Counted from the first letter of the stretch, positions 28,977 to 39,476 are shown. The stretch is 64,000 nucleotides of DNA from an uncultured Paraburkholderia sp. (GCA_940747215.1 CALNWS010000001.1:112369-176368), one strand, 5' to 3'. The notes: generated by a model from the sequence alone, not told the origin. Translations and numbers: made by a program.

Positions 28977-30857
28977 TTACGGTACCTGCCGCAAGGCGCG
29001 CACTAGGAAACGCGCGGGATCGATATCTTCCACAAGATCGCGTTCGAGCGGCCACGGCTCGCCTTCGATCTGCGATGCAATGAGTTCGGCACCGAGCGCG
29101 GCCCACACGAGTCCGCGAGAGCCGTAAGCGAATGCGCCGTATAAACTTTCGCTGCGTGGCAAGTCGAGCGGCCATGCGCTGCGTAGCCGCTGGGTGTCGC
29201 GAGCGGCAGCGGCTTCGTCGGCGAACTGGCCGATCATCGGCATGCGGTCGCTCGTCACGCATCGGAAAGCGACGCGGCCGGCGAGCGTTTCCGTCGCTGC
29301 GCTATCGCGTACGCCGGCGAATGCAGGAAGCATCTGCGTGACGCGCTCCAGGTTTTCACGGTTTCCAGCCGCGCGTAATGACGTGTCTGGGTTGTCGAGT
29401 TCGTAAGTTGCGCCGGTCAGCGTCGTGCCGTCGATGAGCGGCACCGCATAACCGTCGCCGATGACAGGCATCGCAATCGATGGTGTGGTGCCCGGCGACA
29501 AAAGTGTTAGCTGACCGCGAATGCTGCGTGTCGGCGTGTACTGCAAACCAGCGATGCGCGCTGCATCGTGTGCGCTTGCAACGATAAGGCCGGCTGCATC
29601 GATCACATTCCATTGATCGCCCGAGCGTTCGACTCGCGCGACATCGACACCGAAGCGCCAAGCGACGCCGGATCGATCCAGCCGCCGTGCGGAAACAGCC
29701 AGCCGCTGCTGGCGAGCGGCGTGCCGGCAATGTGCTGCGCTTCGTCGAGCGGGAGCGTGGTCACGTAGTCCGATGGATAGCCGAACGTGTTGATCGCGTC
29801 GCCGATCAGACGCGCTTCCTCATCGTTCGCGGCGAGTTGCAGCAGACCTCGTTTGCCACGCAACGGTGCGTGTCCTAAACGCTCGAGTTCGGTCCAACGT
29901 CGCAGCGCATATAGAAATCCCGCACGCGTGACGCGCGAAGCGACGTTGTCGTCGCGTGAAATCATGGGATGGAACACGCCTGCCGGATTGCCGGATGCAT
30001 CCCGCGCAACCGATTGATGCCGTTCGAGCGACGTGACGCGCCAACCGCGCGCCGCAAGCCGCTCGATCACCGCGCAGCCCGCGAGTCCTGTACCGATCAC
30101 GACGGCATGGCGCTCCCGTACTGCGAGCGGCATCGGCGGCTCATAGCGACGCACGTGCCAACGCGGCTCGAAGTGGCCTACGAGCATCGCGCGCTTCCAG
30201 CCGAAGCCATCGATTTTTCGGTACACAAAGCCGTTTTGCGTCAGCGCGCGCTTGATTTCGCCGGCGCTGCTGTAGGTAGAAATCGTCGCGCCCTCGCCCG
30301 CGCATCGCGAGAGTGCCTTGAAGATCGCTGGCGACCACAACTCGGGGTTGCGGGCCGGCGAGAAGCCGTCGAGATAGAAAAAAGCATCGGCGTTCAAACG
30401 CATTACAGGCAGGCACTCCGCGGCATCTCCGAAAACAAGCGTGAGCACGACGCGGCCGCCGTCGAATTCGAGGCGATGCGTTCCGGAAACGAGCATCGGC
30501 CATTCACTCGCTAGCGTCTCCGCGAGCGCAGAGATTTCCGGATCGGTGACGATCCCTGCGTAGGCTTTGCGGAGATCGTCCAGAGTAAAAACTAAACGGA
30601 TGTTTTCAATCGGCAGGATCCGCACGATATGCGGCCCACGTCACGAGGAAATTGATGCCCATCCCGAAGCCTGTTTCGAGCACGCTGAAGACGCGCCGGC
30701 CCTGCCACCGCTCGGGCAACGAATTGCCACGTAGAAATACGTATTGAGCTTGCTCCAGAGCACCGACCGCGCTGTGGTAAATGTCGTCGTAGAGCGGTGA
30801 AAAAGGCGTGCCGTTAGGGCGAAAAGTGAGGACGGCGGGGATCAGCGGATCGGTCAT
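28977..30857 (-). pseudogene. mnmC: Bifunctional tRNA wobble modification enzyme MnmC, frameshifted
   Basis: MnmC converts cmnm5 to mnm5 at tRNA U34 using an FAD oxidase domain and a SAM methyltransferase domain. The methyltransferase N-terminus is at 30857 (MTDPLIPAVLTFRPNGTPFS, VLETGFGMGINFLVTW). The frame shifts near 30610; the second frame carries FFYLDGFSPARNPELWS and the FAD motif VVIGTGLAGCAVIERLAARG. Near 29620-29700 it shifts twice more before the C-terminal part (VIDAAGLIVAS ... FAYGSRGLVWAALGAELIAS), open to 28977. No active polypeptide is possible without frameshifting, whereas MnmG at 2418 is intact. Confidence 0.9.
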
Positions 30858-31246
30858 GCGCGATGAAAAATGACGCTCGACAAAGCGAAGCGAACGTTAC
30901 CGCCAGCGCGCGCGACTCGCCAAGCGGCGAAACGGACGCGCCGAACGTTAGCAAAAACCAACGAAAAGCCTCGTCCATACTGGGTTTCAGCCCTTTGAAG
31001 AATGTTTGCGGAACAAAAATCGCGTTTTCCTCAATACATGGCTACGAGAACCGCGTAATTCTTCGAAACCCCAATCCTGATTGGGTTTGCGCTACGCTAT
31101 CATAGCAAGCGCCGCGAATGGAGCGGTGGCACGGCCGCCAGACAGTCATGTCGGGTGCTTTTTGTCCGGAGGGGATCCGGAGCCGCAACTGCTCGACGGC
31201 GCGGCCCGCGCTGTTCGTGTCAACCTAAACTCAGAAAGGAACCTTA
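30858..31246. other. Promoter region of the HU gene
   Basis: No gene is visible. The stretch separates divergent mnmC and HU. A ribosome site AGAAAGGA ends 7 bp before the HU start. I cannot fix a promoter with confidence. Confidence 0.5.
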
Positions 31247-31525
31247 ATGAACAAACAGGAACTGATCGACGCCGTCGCAGGACAGACGGGCGCCAGCAAG
31301 ACTCAAACTGGTGAAACGCTGGACACGTTGCTTGAAGTGATCAAGAAGTCTGTGTCGAAGGGTGACGCGGTACAGTTGATCGGCTTCGGTAGCTTTGGTT
31401 CGGGCAAGCGGGCAGCACGTACGGGTCGTAATCCCAAGACCGGCGAAACTATCAAGATCCCGGCCGCCAAGACCGTCAAGTTCACGGCTGGCAAGGCGTT
31501 CAAGGACGCAGTCAACAAGCGCTAA
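31247..31525 (+). CDS. hup: DNA-binding protein HU
   Basis: Nucleoid protein of 92 aa. It starts [20 protein letters not shown] and has the family signature [20 protein letters not shown] with the DNA-contacting Arg-Asn-Pro of the beta arm, ending [18 protein letters not shown] lies 7 bp upstream of the ATG and a strong terminator follows 24 bp after the stop. Single-gene transcription unit, fully intact. Confidence 0.97.
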   Translation: MNKQELIDAVAGQTGASKTQTGETLDTLLEVIKKSVSKGDAVQLIGFGSFGSGKRAARTGRNPKTGETIKIPAAKTVKFTAGKAFKDAVNKR

Positions 31526-31549
31526 GCAGATTACTGTTCAAAGTTGACA

Positions 31550-31571
31550 CCCGCCGTCGGCGGGTTTTTTT
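31550..31571 (+). terminator. Rho-independent terminator of HU
   Basis: CCCGCCG and CGGCGGG around a central T form a GC-rich hairpin followed directly by seven T. Confidence 0.92.
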
Positions 31572-31607
31572 CGCCCATTCATTTTGCTGCGGGCGATGAA
31601 GCAATAT

Positions 31608-31639
31608 AAAAAGCCGTCACGGTTTGCGTGACGGCTTTT
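31608..31639 (-). terminator. Terminator of the cobW-family pseudogene
   Basis: A stem of AAAAAGCCGTCACG against its complement with a 5-nt loop GTTTG. On the minus strand a T-rich tail follows. It lies about 40 bp downstream of the end of the CobW-type gene and may also block HU transcripts. Confidence 0.8.
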
Positions 31640-31677
31640 CTCTATTACCGACGTAGAAACGGCGAAACGGACGAAGA

Positions 31678-33019
31678 TCAATCGTGACGATGCACGATCT
31701 GGCCGTGGCCATGACCATCGTGATCGCCGTGATCATAGTCGTGACCGTGGTGATCGTGGTCGTGATCATGATCGTCTTCGTCGAAATCCCAGATCGGGAA
31801 CGGATCGGCAAATTGCTGCTACGCTTCGTGGCCTTGCGCGTATTCGTCGTCGGTCAGCAGGCAGGCATCGAACTTCCCCTGCCAGACAGCCGGATCGATA
31901 CCTACGCCGATCATCACCAGTTCCTGACGATGGTCGCCGATCGTCAGATCGTCGGGATCGCGGTACTAGTCGGCGGCAATTTCAGCGGCCAGTTCGTCGT
32001 CGCCGTCCGGCCATTCGCTGCGATCCTGCGCGGCCCACCACATGCCCGCCGGACCATGACGGCATGCACCGCCCGCCTGCGAAAGCGAGCCCGCAATATC
32101 GTTACGCGTAGCCAGCCAGAAGAAGCCTTTGCTACGCAAGACACCCTTCCATTCCTGATGCAGCAAGGCCCACAAGCGCTCGGGATGAAACGGCCGACGC
32201 GCACGATAGATGAAATTGCCGATGCCGAATTCATCCGCTTCGCCGTGATGATGCGCATGATCGTGGCCGTGCTCATTTTCGCCATTAAGCGACGAAAGCC
32301 AGCCCGGTGCACCCGCGGCTTCGTCGAAATCGAAGCGGCCCGTGTTCAGTACCTCACCGAGCGGCACCTAGGCAAAGCGGCTAACCACCTGTACGGCGCG
32401 CGGATTGATGCGGGCAAGAATGCGCTGCAAACGCGTGAGGTTGCGGCGGTCACGAGGTCCGCCTTGTTCACCACCAGCACGTTGCAGAACTCGATCTGCT
32501 CGATCAACAGTTCGACGAGCGTGCGGTCGTCTTCTTCGCTCGCGGCGATGCCGCGTTCTGCCAGTGCGTCGGCCGAACCGTAGTCGTGCAGAAAGTTGAA
32601 CGCGTCGACCACGGTTACCATCGTGTCGAGTCGGGCGATATCTGAGCTGAGAGCGATGCGCCGTCGTCGACGAACGTGAAGGTTTCGGCAATCGGCATGG
32701 GCTCGGCCACACCGGTCAATTCGATGAGAATTGCATCGAAGCGCTTCTCGCCCGCAAGCCGCTTGATCTCCACGAGCAGATCGTCGCGCAGCGTGCAGCA
32801 GATGCAGCCGTTCGTCATCTCAACCAGTTGCTCTTCGACATGCGAAAGCGCAGCGGCGTCGCGCACGAGCGTCGCGTCGATGTTCACGGCGGCCAGATCG
32901 TTCACGATCACGGCGACGCGCAGGCCATCGCGATTCACAAGTATGTGGTTCAACAGAGTGGTCTTGCCGGCGCCCAGAAAACCGGAGAGCACGGTAACGG
33001 GCAGTAGCGGCTGGTTCAT
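31678..33019 (-). pseudogene. CobW/COG0523 GTPase (metallochaperone family), frameshifted
   Basis: Zinc-linked G3E GTPase. The N-terminus from 33019 has Walker [19 protein letters not shown], the metal-binding CxCC motif ([12 protein letters not shown]) and the ELTGVAEP segment. The frame breaks near 32640, continues as [20 protein letters not shown] with the NKAD motif, breaks again near 32430, and continues through GFFWLATRNDIAGSL with a further shift near 31960. The C-terminus is a His-Asp tail (HDHDHHGHDYDHGDHDGHG) ending at 31678. Several lesions make it inactive. Confidence 0.88.
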
Positions 33020-33261
33020 CGCATTACGGAAAAGCTAGAGGATTGGAAAGCGTGCCGAGGCAGCATGAAGCCGCATTGTGCATCAAACGGGAGGGGCTCG
33101 CGTGACGTTGGGTATCGCGTCGTCATCAGCGGGACGAAGGCCGAATCTGTTCGAGCGAGGGAGGCGAAAGTCGAAACGTGTAGAATACGCGGCGGCGAGA
33201 AGCCGGCACGTTACGTTAAATCTACTGAGGAAATTGGGGAAATTCGGAGCAAAAGCGCGAT

Positions 33262-33708
33262 TTAGCGCGCTGCTGGCATCAGATTCCGCTTGCGCAGAAT
33301 CGCGGCAATCTGCTGGGAGTACTTGTCCCGCAGCGCCGGCGTTTCGGAGTGGTACGCGCCAACCGCCTGCCAAGTATTACCGTATTTGTTCATCTGCCGC
33401 CGCAGATGCCAAGCCGCGATGTAGACGTTCTTGCACGGCTCCATCAGCGTGCCTCGCGAAATACCGTACTGCGCGAGCGTAGGCAGATGGATCGAGTTGA
33501 TCTGCATCACGCCGTAGTCGACCGAACCATTGGCGTTCTTATGCGTAGCGTCCGGCCGGTTGTGCGACTCCTGCCAGGCAATGACTCGCAGGATCAGCGG
33601 ATTGACCTTCTGATATTTGGCGGCTTCGTCGAAACAGTCAGCGCGCGCGGACTGCGCTGCAAACAGCACGGCAAGTCCAGCGGTGACGGTGACGAAGACT
33701 CGTTTCAT
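33262..33708 (-). CDS. Lytic transglycosylase (SLT domain, IagB/IpgF-like)
   Basis: Exported 148-aa protein: signal peptide MKRVFVTVTAGLAVLFAAQS with cleavage near ARA-DCF, then a compact SLT fold with catalytic Glu in VIAWQESHNRP, followed by GSVDYGVMQINSIHL and AYHSETPALRDKYSQ. Small enzymes of this type cut peptidoglycan locally to make room for secretion machines or conjugation pili. Its position about 500 bp from the type II secretion genes, in divergent orientation, is suggestive. Intact. Confidence 0.88.
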   Translation of the reverse strand: MKRVFVTVTAGLAVLFAAQSARADCFDEAAKYQKVNPLILRVIAWQESHNRPDATHKNANGSVDYGVMQINSIHLPTLAQYGISRGTLMEPCKNVYIAAWHLRRQMNKYGNTWQAVGAYHSETPALRDKYSQQIAAILRKRNLMPAAR

Positions 33709-34216
33709 CGGTGAAGACGACTAAGCAAAGTCGCAAGGGTAAGGATTGGTAAGACGCGGCATCGGCCAAACTTCAGCCGAAGCGGACCGCAAAGGCACGC
33801 GGGCCAGACATTCGTGATGAATCGGGGAAAACCCGTGTGACCGATGGTCAGCAGCCAGCGGGTCGAACGGCTCGTATCATACCGGCAGGCAGACACCCGT
33901 CAAGTTGGCTAACCGACATAAGCACGCGAAAAACGAAGTCCGCATGGCTGAAGCCATTGCGGAGCGTGGCTTTCAATTGTTTGACGAACGTCCTCTTTCT
34001 GTATGTATGTAGAGGAATCACACAGCCCAGTTTTTTGTGACAAATCCGACATGAAAAACTGTTACTGTTCATTTTTTTTGGACATCGGAAGGTCGACACG
34101 CGAAGCGACGCCTGTTCGCGATACCGGCTGGCAGACTGATACGGCGGCGGCCTGCTTCTATGTCCGCACGGCATGACCGCGGGCAGCTTCGGCTGCCGGC
34201 ATCGATACCCTATTCC
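33709..34216. other. Intergenic region upstream of gspD
   Basis: No gene is visible in about 500 bp. It should hold the divergent promoters of the transglycosylase and the gsp operon. AT-rich around 33990-34085, with a run of eight T at 34072-34079; no site can be assigned securely. Confidence 0.5.
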
Positions 34217-36466
34217 ATGAGAAGAAATCGTATGGCTTTGCGTTGCGTCGCAACGGTGCTGCTGATGGCTGGAATGATCACTGCGCAGACAGCACACGCT
34301 CAGGTGACACTCAACTTCGTCAACGCCGATATCGACCAAGTGGCCAAGGCCATCGGCGCGGCGACCGGCAAGACCATCATCGTCGACCCGCGCGTGAAGG
34401 GTCAGTTGAACTTGGTGTCCGAAAATTCAGTGCCCGAAGATCAGGCGTTCAAGACCTTGCAGTCCGCATTGCGTATGCAGGGCTTCGCGCTGGTCCAGGA
34501 CCACGGCGTTCTGAAGGTCGTGCCCGAGGCCGACGCCAAGCTGCAAGGCGTGCCGACCTACGTCGGCAACGCGCCCACGGCGCGCGGCGACCAAGTGGTC
34601 ACGCAGGTGTTCGTGCTGAAGAACGAATCGGCGAACAACCTGCTGCCCGTGCTGCGGCCGCTCATTTCGCCGAACAACACCGTCGCGGCCTACCCTGCCA
34701 ACAATACGATTGTCGTGACCGATTACGCCGACAACGTCCGCCGCATCGGGCAGATCATTGCGGGCGTGGACACGGTGGCCGGCCAGTCGGTTTCGGTGGT
34801 GCAACTGAAGAACGCCAACGCGATCGACATCGCCACGCAGCTCACCAAGATGCTCGACCCGGGCGCTATCGGCAGCACCGACGCCACGCTCAAGGTGTCG
34901 ATCACCGCCGACCTGCGCACCAACTCGCTGCTGATCCGCGCATCGAACGGCGCACGCCTCGCGGCCGCGAGACAGCTCGCGGAGGAACTCGACACGCCCA
35001 CCACGACGCCGGGCAACATCCACGTCGTGCCTCTGCGTAACGCGGACGCTACGCGGCTTGCCAAGACTTTGCGCGGCATGCTCGGCAAGGACGGCGACAA
35101 CGGTTCGTCGGGCAATTCGAACGATGCCAACTCGTTCAACCAGAACAATGGCGGCGGCATCGGCGGCAACAATTCGACGGGCTCGTCGGGCACGCCTCCG
35201 CTGCCGCCGGGCGGACTGAACAGCAGCTCCATGTCGTCGTCGCCTTTGGGCGGCAGTGGTGGCGGCAGTGGTGGCGGCAGCGGCGGTTACGGCGCGGGCA
35301 ACGGTTTGAACAACGGCGGCTCGTTCGGCAACGATAAGGACAAGGACAAGGACGACAACCAGCCCGGCGGCATGATCCAAGCGGATTCGGCAACGAACTC
35401 ACTGATCATCACCGCGGCTGAGCCGGTGTATCGCAACCTGCGCGCTGTGATCGACCAGCTCGACGCGCGCCGCGCGCAGGTGTATCTTGAAGCGCTGATC
35501 GTCGAACTGAACTCGAACACGAACGCCAACCTCGGCATCCAGTGGCAGGTCGCGAACAGCCAAGTGTTCGCCGGCACGAACCTTCAGACCGGTTCGAGCA
35601 ACAGCATCGTCAACCTGACGGCAGGTGCGGCAACGGCCGCAGCGACTGCGGCTACCGGCGGCCTTGCCGGCGCGCTTGGCAACGCAGGCTTGCAGCAGGG
35701 CTTGAACGTCGGTTGGGTGCACAATATTTTCGGTGTGCAGGGTCTCGGCGCGTTGCTGCAGGCGCTGTCGCAAACCGCCGACGCGAACGTGCTCTCCACG
35801 CCTAACCTGATCACGCTGGATAATGAGGAAGCGAAGATCGTCGTCGGTACGAACGTGCCGATCCAGACGGGTTCGTACTCCAACCTCACGAGCGGCACCA
35901 CGAGCGCGGCATTCAATACGTATGACCGCGTCGATGTGGGTCTCACGCTGCACGTGAAGCCGCAGATTACCGACGGCGGCATTCTCAAGCTGCAGCTGTA
36001 CACGGAAGACTCGGCCATCGTCACCGGCACGACGAACGCGACCACCAACCCGGCGGGTCCCGAATTCACGAAGCGTTCGATCCAGTCCACGGTGCTCGCC
36101 GACAACGGCGAGATTATTGTGCTCGGCGGTTTGATGCAGGATAACTACCAAGTCAGTAACAGCAAGGTGCCGCTGCTGGGCGACATTCCGTGGATCGGCC
36201 AGTTGTTCCGTTCGGAACAGAAAACGCGCAACAAGACGAATCTGCTCGTGTTCCTGCGTCCGGTGATCATCGCCGACCGCGCAACGGCTCAAGCTGTGAC
36301 GGCAAATCGCTACGACTACATCCAAGGCGTGCAGGGCGCATACAAGCAGGACAACAACCTGATCAAGGACAAGGACGATCCGGTCGCCCCGCCGATGCCG
36401 ATTGGCCCGAGCCAGGGCGGCTCGCCCGAGATGAACCTGTTCGATCTCGACAAGATGCGTCGTTAG
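34217..36466 (+). CDS. gspD: Type II secretion outer-membrane secretin GspD, C-terminal tail truncated
   Basis: The product is 749 aa. Signal peptide (ATVLLMAGMITAQTAHA), N0 domain (VTLNFVNADIDQVAKAIG), N1-N3 repeats, then a Gly/Ser/Asn-rich linker (about residues 295-375 with GGSGGGSGGGSGG), and the secretin core with DGGILKLQLYTEDS, VLADNGEIIVLGGLMQD and KVPLLGDIPWIGQLFRSE. The start at 34217 precedes the signal peptide directly. The TAG at 36464 interrupts a frame that continues for 50 codons of Pro/Gln/Val-rich tail to TAA at 36617, so the tail has been lost by a point mutation. The secretin domain itself is complete. Confidence 0.95.
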   Translation: MRRNRMALRCVATVLLMAGMITAQTAHAQVTLNFVNADIDQVAKAIGAATGKTIIVDPRVKGQLNLVSENSVPEDQAFKTLQSALRMQGFALVQDHGVLKVVPEADAKLQGVPTYVGNAPTARGDQVVTQVFVLKNESANNLLPVLRPLISPNNTVAAYPANNTIVVTDYADNVRRIGQIIAGVDTVAGQSVSVVQLKNANAIDIATQLTKMLDPGAIGSTDATLKVSITADLRTNSLLIRASNGARLAAARQLAEELDTPTTTPGNIHVVPLRNADATRLAKTLRGMLGKDGDNGSSGNSNDANSFNQNNGGGIGGNNSTGSSGTPPLPPGGLNSSSMSSSPLGGSGGGSGGGSGGYGAGNGLNNGGSFGNDKDKDKDDNQPGGMIQADSATNSLIITAAEPVYRNLRAVIDQLDARRAQVYLEALIVELNSNTNANLGIQWQVANSQVFAGTNLQTGSSNSIVNLTAGAATAAATAATGGLAGALGNAGLQQGLNVGWVHNIFGVQGLGALLQALSQTADANVLSTPNLITLDNEEAKIVVGTNVPIQTGSYSNLTSGTTSAAFNTYDRVDVGLTLHVKPQITDGGILKLQLYTEDSAIVTGTTNATTNPAGPEFTKRSIQSTVLADNGEIIVLGGLMQDNYQVSNSKVPLLGDIPWIGQLFRSEQKTRNKTNLLVFLRPVIIADRATAQAVTANRYDYIQGVQGAYKQDNNLIKDKDDPVAPPMPIGPSQGGSPEMNLFDLDKMRR

Positions 36467-36619
36467 CAGATGGCGCCGCCGCCGGCCAACGTGCAACCGC
36501 AGCAGCAACCCCCGGTCGCACCGCAACCGTCCAACGTCGCACCGCAGCCGGCCACCGTGGTGCCGGCGCCAGTCACGGGTGGCGCGGTGCAGACCAATCC
36601 GGTTACAATGACGTCTTAA
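36467..36619 (+). pseudogene. Detached Pro-rich tail of GspD
   Basis: In frame with gspD behind its TAG stop: QMAPPPANVQPQQQPPVAPQ and so on, to NPVTMTS and TAA. Low-complexity Pro/Gln/Val sequence that formerly ended the secretin. It is outside the conserved secretin domain. Confidence 0.7.
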
Positions 36620-36642
36620 ACGGTGTCACCAGGAGTCAAGCC

Positions 36643-38205
36643 GTGAACACGCCGTCCACGCTGCAGCCGGTTTCGCCAGCAGCATCGCGAGCCAGCGCCG
36701 CGGCACAAGCCGCAGCCATTCCGCCTGCGGTCGTGACAGAGCACGCCGAGCGCAGCGCGCCTTCGGCGGTCGCCGCACGGCTCGTGCCGTACGGCTTCGC
36801 TCGCAGTGGACAGATTCTGATCGCGCATCAGCACGCGGATAGTCTCGAAGTGTGGATCAGCGAGCGCACCAGCGTCGCAGCGCTGTCCGAAGTGGGCCGC
36901 AATTTCGGCGCGCTGTCGGTCGTGCGTCTGCCGGCCGACGAACTCACGCAGGCGATCAACCAGGCGTATGTGCGCCAAGATGGCAGCGCCGCGCAGGTGG
37001 TCGGCGAAGTGGAAGGCGAAGTCGACCTGTCGCGCTTGATGCAGGACATTCCCGAAGTGGAAGATCTGCTCGAGTCCGAAGACGACGCGCCGATCATCCG
37101 CATGATCAACGCGCTGCTCACGCAAGCGGCGCGCGAGCAGGCGTCGGATATTCACATCGAGCCGTTCGAGAATGCGTCGGTAGTGCGCTTCCGTGTGGAC
37201 GGCACGCTGCGCGACGTCGTGCGGCCGAAGAAAGCGCTGCACGGCGCGCTGATCTCGCGTATCAAGATCATGGCGCAGCTCGACATCGCCGAGAAACGGC
37301 TGCCGCAGGACGGCCGTATCACGCTGCGCGTGGGCGGACGTCCGGTGGACGTGCGGGTTTCCACGCTGCCCACCGGTCACGGCGAACGCGCGGTGCTACG
37401 TCTGCTGGAAAAAGACGCGTCGCGCCTGAACCTCGAGGCGCTCGGCATGGCACCCGACATGCTCGGCAAGTTCGACAAGCTGATCGGCAAGCCGCACGGC
37501 ATCGTGCTGGTGACGGGCCCGACCGGCTCCGGTAAAACCACTACGTTGTACGCGTCGATGTCGCGGCTCGAAACGCAAACCACCAACATTATGACGGTGG
37601 AAGATCCGATCGAATACGATTTCTCCGGCATCGGCCAGACGCAGGTCAACGAGCGGATCGGCATGACGTTCGCGCGAGCGCTGCGCTCGATTCTGCGTCA
37701 GGACCCGGACGTCATCATGATCGGTGAAATCCGCGACCTTGAAACCGCGCAGATCGCTGTGCAGGCATCGCTCACGGGTCACCTAGTGCTGGCTACGCTG
37801 CACACGAACGACGCCGCGTTGGCCGTCACGCGTTTAACCGACATGGGCGTCGAGCCGTATCTGCTGGCGTCGTCGCTGGTCGGCGTGCTGGCGCAGCGGC
37901 TCGTGCGCCGGCTCTGTCCGGTGTGCCGCGAAGAGCGCGTCGAGGAAGACGGCAGCGTGCGCTGGCATCCGGTCGGTTGCGACAAGTGCGGCCATTCGGG
38001 TTATGCAGGACGTCTGGGCGTCTACGAACTGCTGCTCATCGACGATTACATCCGCACACTGGTTCACCGCAACGCATCCGACGCGGAAATTCTCTCAGCC
38101 GGACGCGCGCAAGGCATGCGTACGCTGCGTGAAGATGCGGACCGCTGGCTGGCCTCGGGGCTCACGTCGCTCGAAGAAGTGATTCGCGTGACGGGCGGAG
38201 CATAA
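36643..38205 (+). CDS. gspE: Type II secretion ATPase GspE
   Basis: Cytoplasmic hexameric ATPase that drives pseudopilus assembly, 520 aa. N-terminal GspL-binding domain, then Walker A GPTGSGKTTTLY at about residues 292-303, the Asp box EDPIEYDF, Walker B DVIMIGEIRDLETAQ, the His box LVLATLHTNDA, and the tetra-Cys zinc motif CPVC (about 425-428) with CDKC (about 445-448). The GTG at 36643 is chosen because CAGGAG precedes it and the product has normal length; the frame is open far upstream within gspD. Intact. Confidence 0.95.
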   Translation: MNTPSTLQPVSPAASRASAAAQAAAIPPAVVTEHAERSAPSAVAARLVPYGFARSGQILIAHQHADSLEVWISERTSVAALSEVGRNFGALSVVRLPADELTQAINQAYVRQDGSAAQVVGEVEGEVDLSRLMQDIPEVEDLLESEDDAPIIRMINALLTQAAREQASDIHIEPFENASVVRFRVDGTLRDVVRPKKALHGALISRIKIMAQLDIAEKRLPQDGRITLRVGGRPVDVRVSTLPTGHGERAVLRLLEKDASRLNLEALGMAPDMLGKFDKLIGKPHGIVLVTGPTGSGKTTTLYASMSRLETQTTNIMTVEDPIEYDFSGIGQTQVNERIGMTFARALRSILRQDPDVIMIGEIRDLETAQIAVQASLTGHLVLATLHTNDAALAVTRLTDMGVEPYLLASSLVGVLAQRLVRRLCPVCREERVEEDGSVRWHPVGCDKCGHSGYAGRLGVYELLLIDDYIRTLVHRNASDAEILSAGRAQGMRTLREDADRWLASGLTSLEEVIRVTGGA

Positions 38206-38209
38206 GCGT

Positions 38210-39427
38210 ATGCCGGCATTTCGTTTCGAAGCGATCGACGTGGCGGGCAAGGCGCAAAAAGGCGTACTCAACGCGGACAGCGCTCGCAGCGCGCGGACCA
38301 ATCTGCGCTCGCAAGGGCTCACGCCGCTCGTCGTCGAGCCGGCGGCTACGCGCACGCGCGGCGAGCGCAATCAGCGTCTCGCGCTCGGGCGGCGTCTGTC
38401 GCAGCGCGAACAGGCCATTCTCACGCGGCAGCTCGCGAGTCTGCTGATTGCCGGCTTGCCGCTCGACGAAGCGCTCGCCGTGCTCACCGAGCAGTCGGAG
38501 CGCGACTACATTCGTGAACTGATGGCGGCGATCCGCGCGGAAGTGCTCGGCGGTCACTCGCTTGCCAACGCGCTTACGCAGCATCCGAAAGACTTCCCCG
38601 AGATTTATCGCGCGCTGGTCGCAGCGGGTGAACACACCGGCAAGCTCGGTCTCGTGCTGTCGCGTCTTGCCGACTACATCGAGCAACGCAACGCGCTCAA
38701 GCAGAAGATCGTGCTTGCGTTCACGTATCCGACCATCGTCACGATCATTGCGTTCGGCATCGTCACGTTCCTGTTAAGCTACGTGGTGCCGCAAGTGGTG
38801 AACGTGTTTGCCAGTACCAAGCAGCAACTGCCCTTCTTCACCATCATGATGATGGCGCTCTCGGGCTTCGTGCGGAACTGGTGGTGGGCCGTGCTGATCG
38901 TGGTCGCCGTGCTGGTATATCTAGTGCGCTCGATTCTCCGGCAGGCCGGGCCGCGTCTCGCATTCGACCGCTGGCTGCTCACCGCCCCGCTGCTCGGCAA
39001 GCTCGTGCGCGGCTACAACACGGTGCGCTTCGCGAGCACGCTCGGCATTCTGACGGCCGCTGGCGTACCGATTTTGCGCGCGCTGCAAGCCGCCGCCGAA
39101 ACGCTCAGCAACAACGCGATGCGCGAGAACATCGACGACGCCATCGTGCGAGTATGCGAAGGTACGTCGCTATCGCGCGCGCTCGGCAATACGAAGGCGT
39201 TCCCGCCGGTGCTGGTTCACCTGATCCGTTCGGGCGAAGCAACCGGCGACGTGACGACGATGCTCGATCGTGCCGCAGACGGCGAAGCGCGCGAGCTGGA
39301 GCGTCGCACGTTGTTTCTGACGAGCCTGCTCGAACCGTTGCTGATTCTGGCGATGGGGGGCGTGGTGTTGGTGATCGTGCTGGCAGTGATGCTGCCGATC
39401 ATCGAGTTGAACAACCTAGTGCAGTAA
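38210..39427 (+). CDS. gspF: Type II secretion inner-membrane platform protein GspF
   Basis: The product is 405 aa and begins 4 bp after gspE. Two repeated T2SSF domains (about residues 70-195 and 273-395), with SQREQAILTRQLASLLIAGL and FASTLGILTAAGVPILRALQ as the matching starts, and three membrane helices (about 170-195, 222-242, 375-400). Forms the platform bound by GspE and GspL. Intact. Confidence 0.95.
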   Translation: MPAFRFEAIDVAGKAQKGVLNADSARSARTNLRSQGLTPLVVEPAATRTRGERNQRLALGRRLSQREQAILTRQLASLLIAGLPLDEALAVLTEQSERDYIRELMAAIRAEVLGGHSLANALTQHPKDFPEIYRALVAAGEHTGKLGLVLSRLADYIEQRNALKQKIVLAFTYPTIVTIIAFGIVTFLLSYVVPQVVNVFASTKQQLPFFTIMMMALSGFVRNWWWAVLIVVAVLVYLVRSILRQAGPRLAFDRWLLTAPLLGKLVRGYNTVRFASTLGILTAAGVPILRALQAAAETLSNNAMRENIDDAIVRVCEGTSLSRALGNTKAFPPVLVHLIRSGEATGDVTTMLDRAADGEARELERRTLFLTSLLEPLLILAMGGVVLVIVLAVMLPIIELNNLVQ

Positions 39428-39446
39428 AACCGAAGTGCTACGGATT

Positions 39447-39476
39447 CTGATTACGCGGCGGCCGCCGCGTAATCAG
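39447..39476. terminator. Perfect 30-bp palindrome between gspF and gspC
   Basis: CTGATTACGCGGCGG is followed immediately by its exact reverse complement. It lies between convergent gspF and gspC and probably ends both transcripts, although there is no T run on either side. Confidence 0.6.

Noticed and set aside
34427..35380. 317-codon minus-strand frame, and a similar one at 35399-36526
   Set aside because: Both are shadows of the gspD coding sequence, rich in Arg, His and Val.
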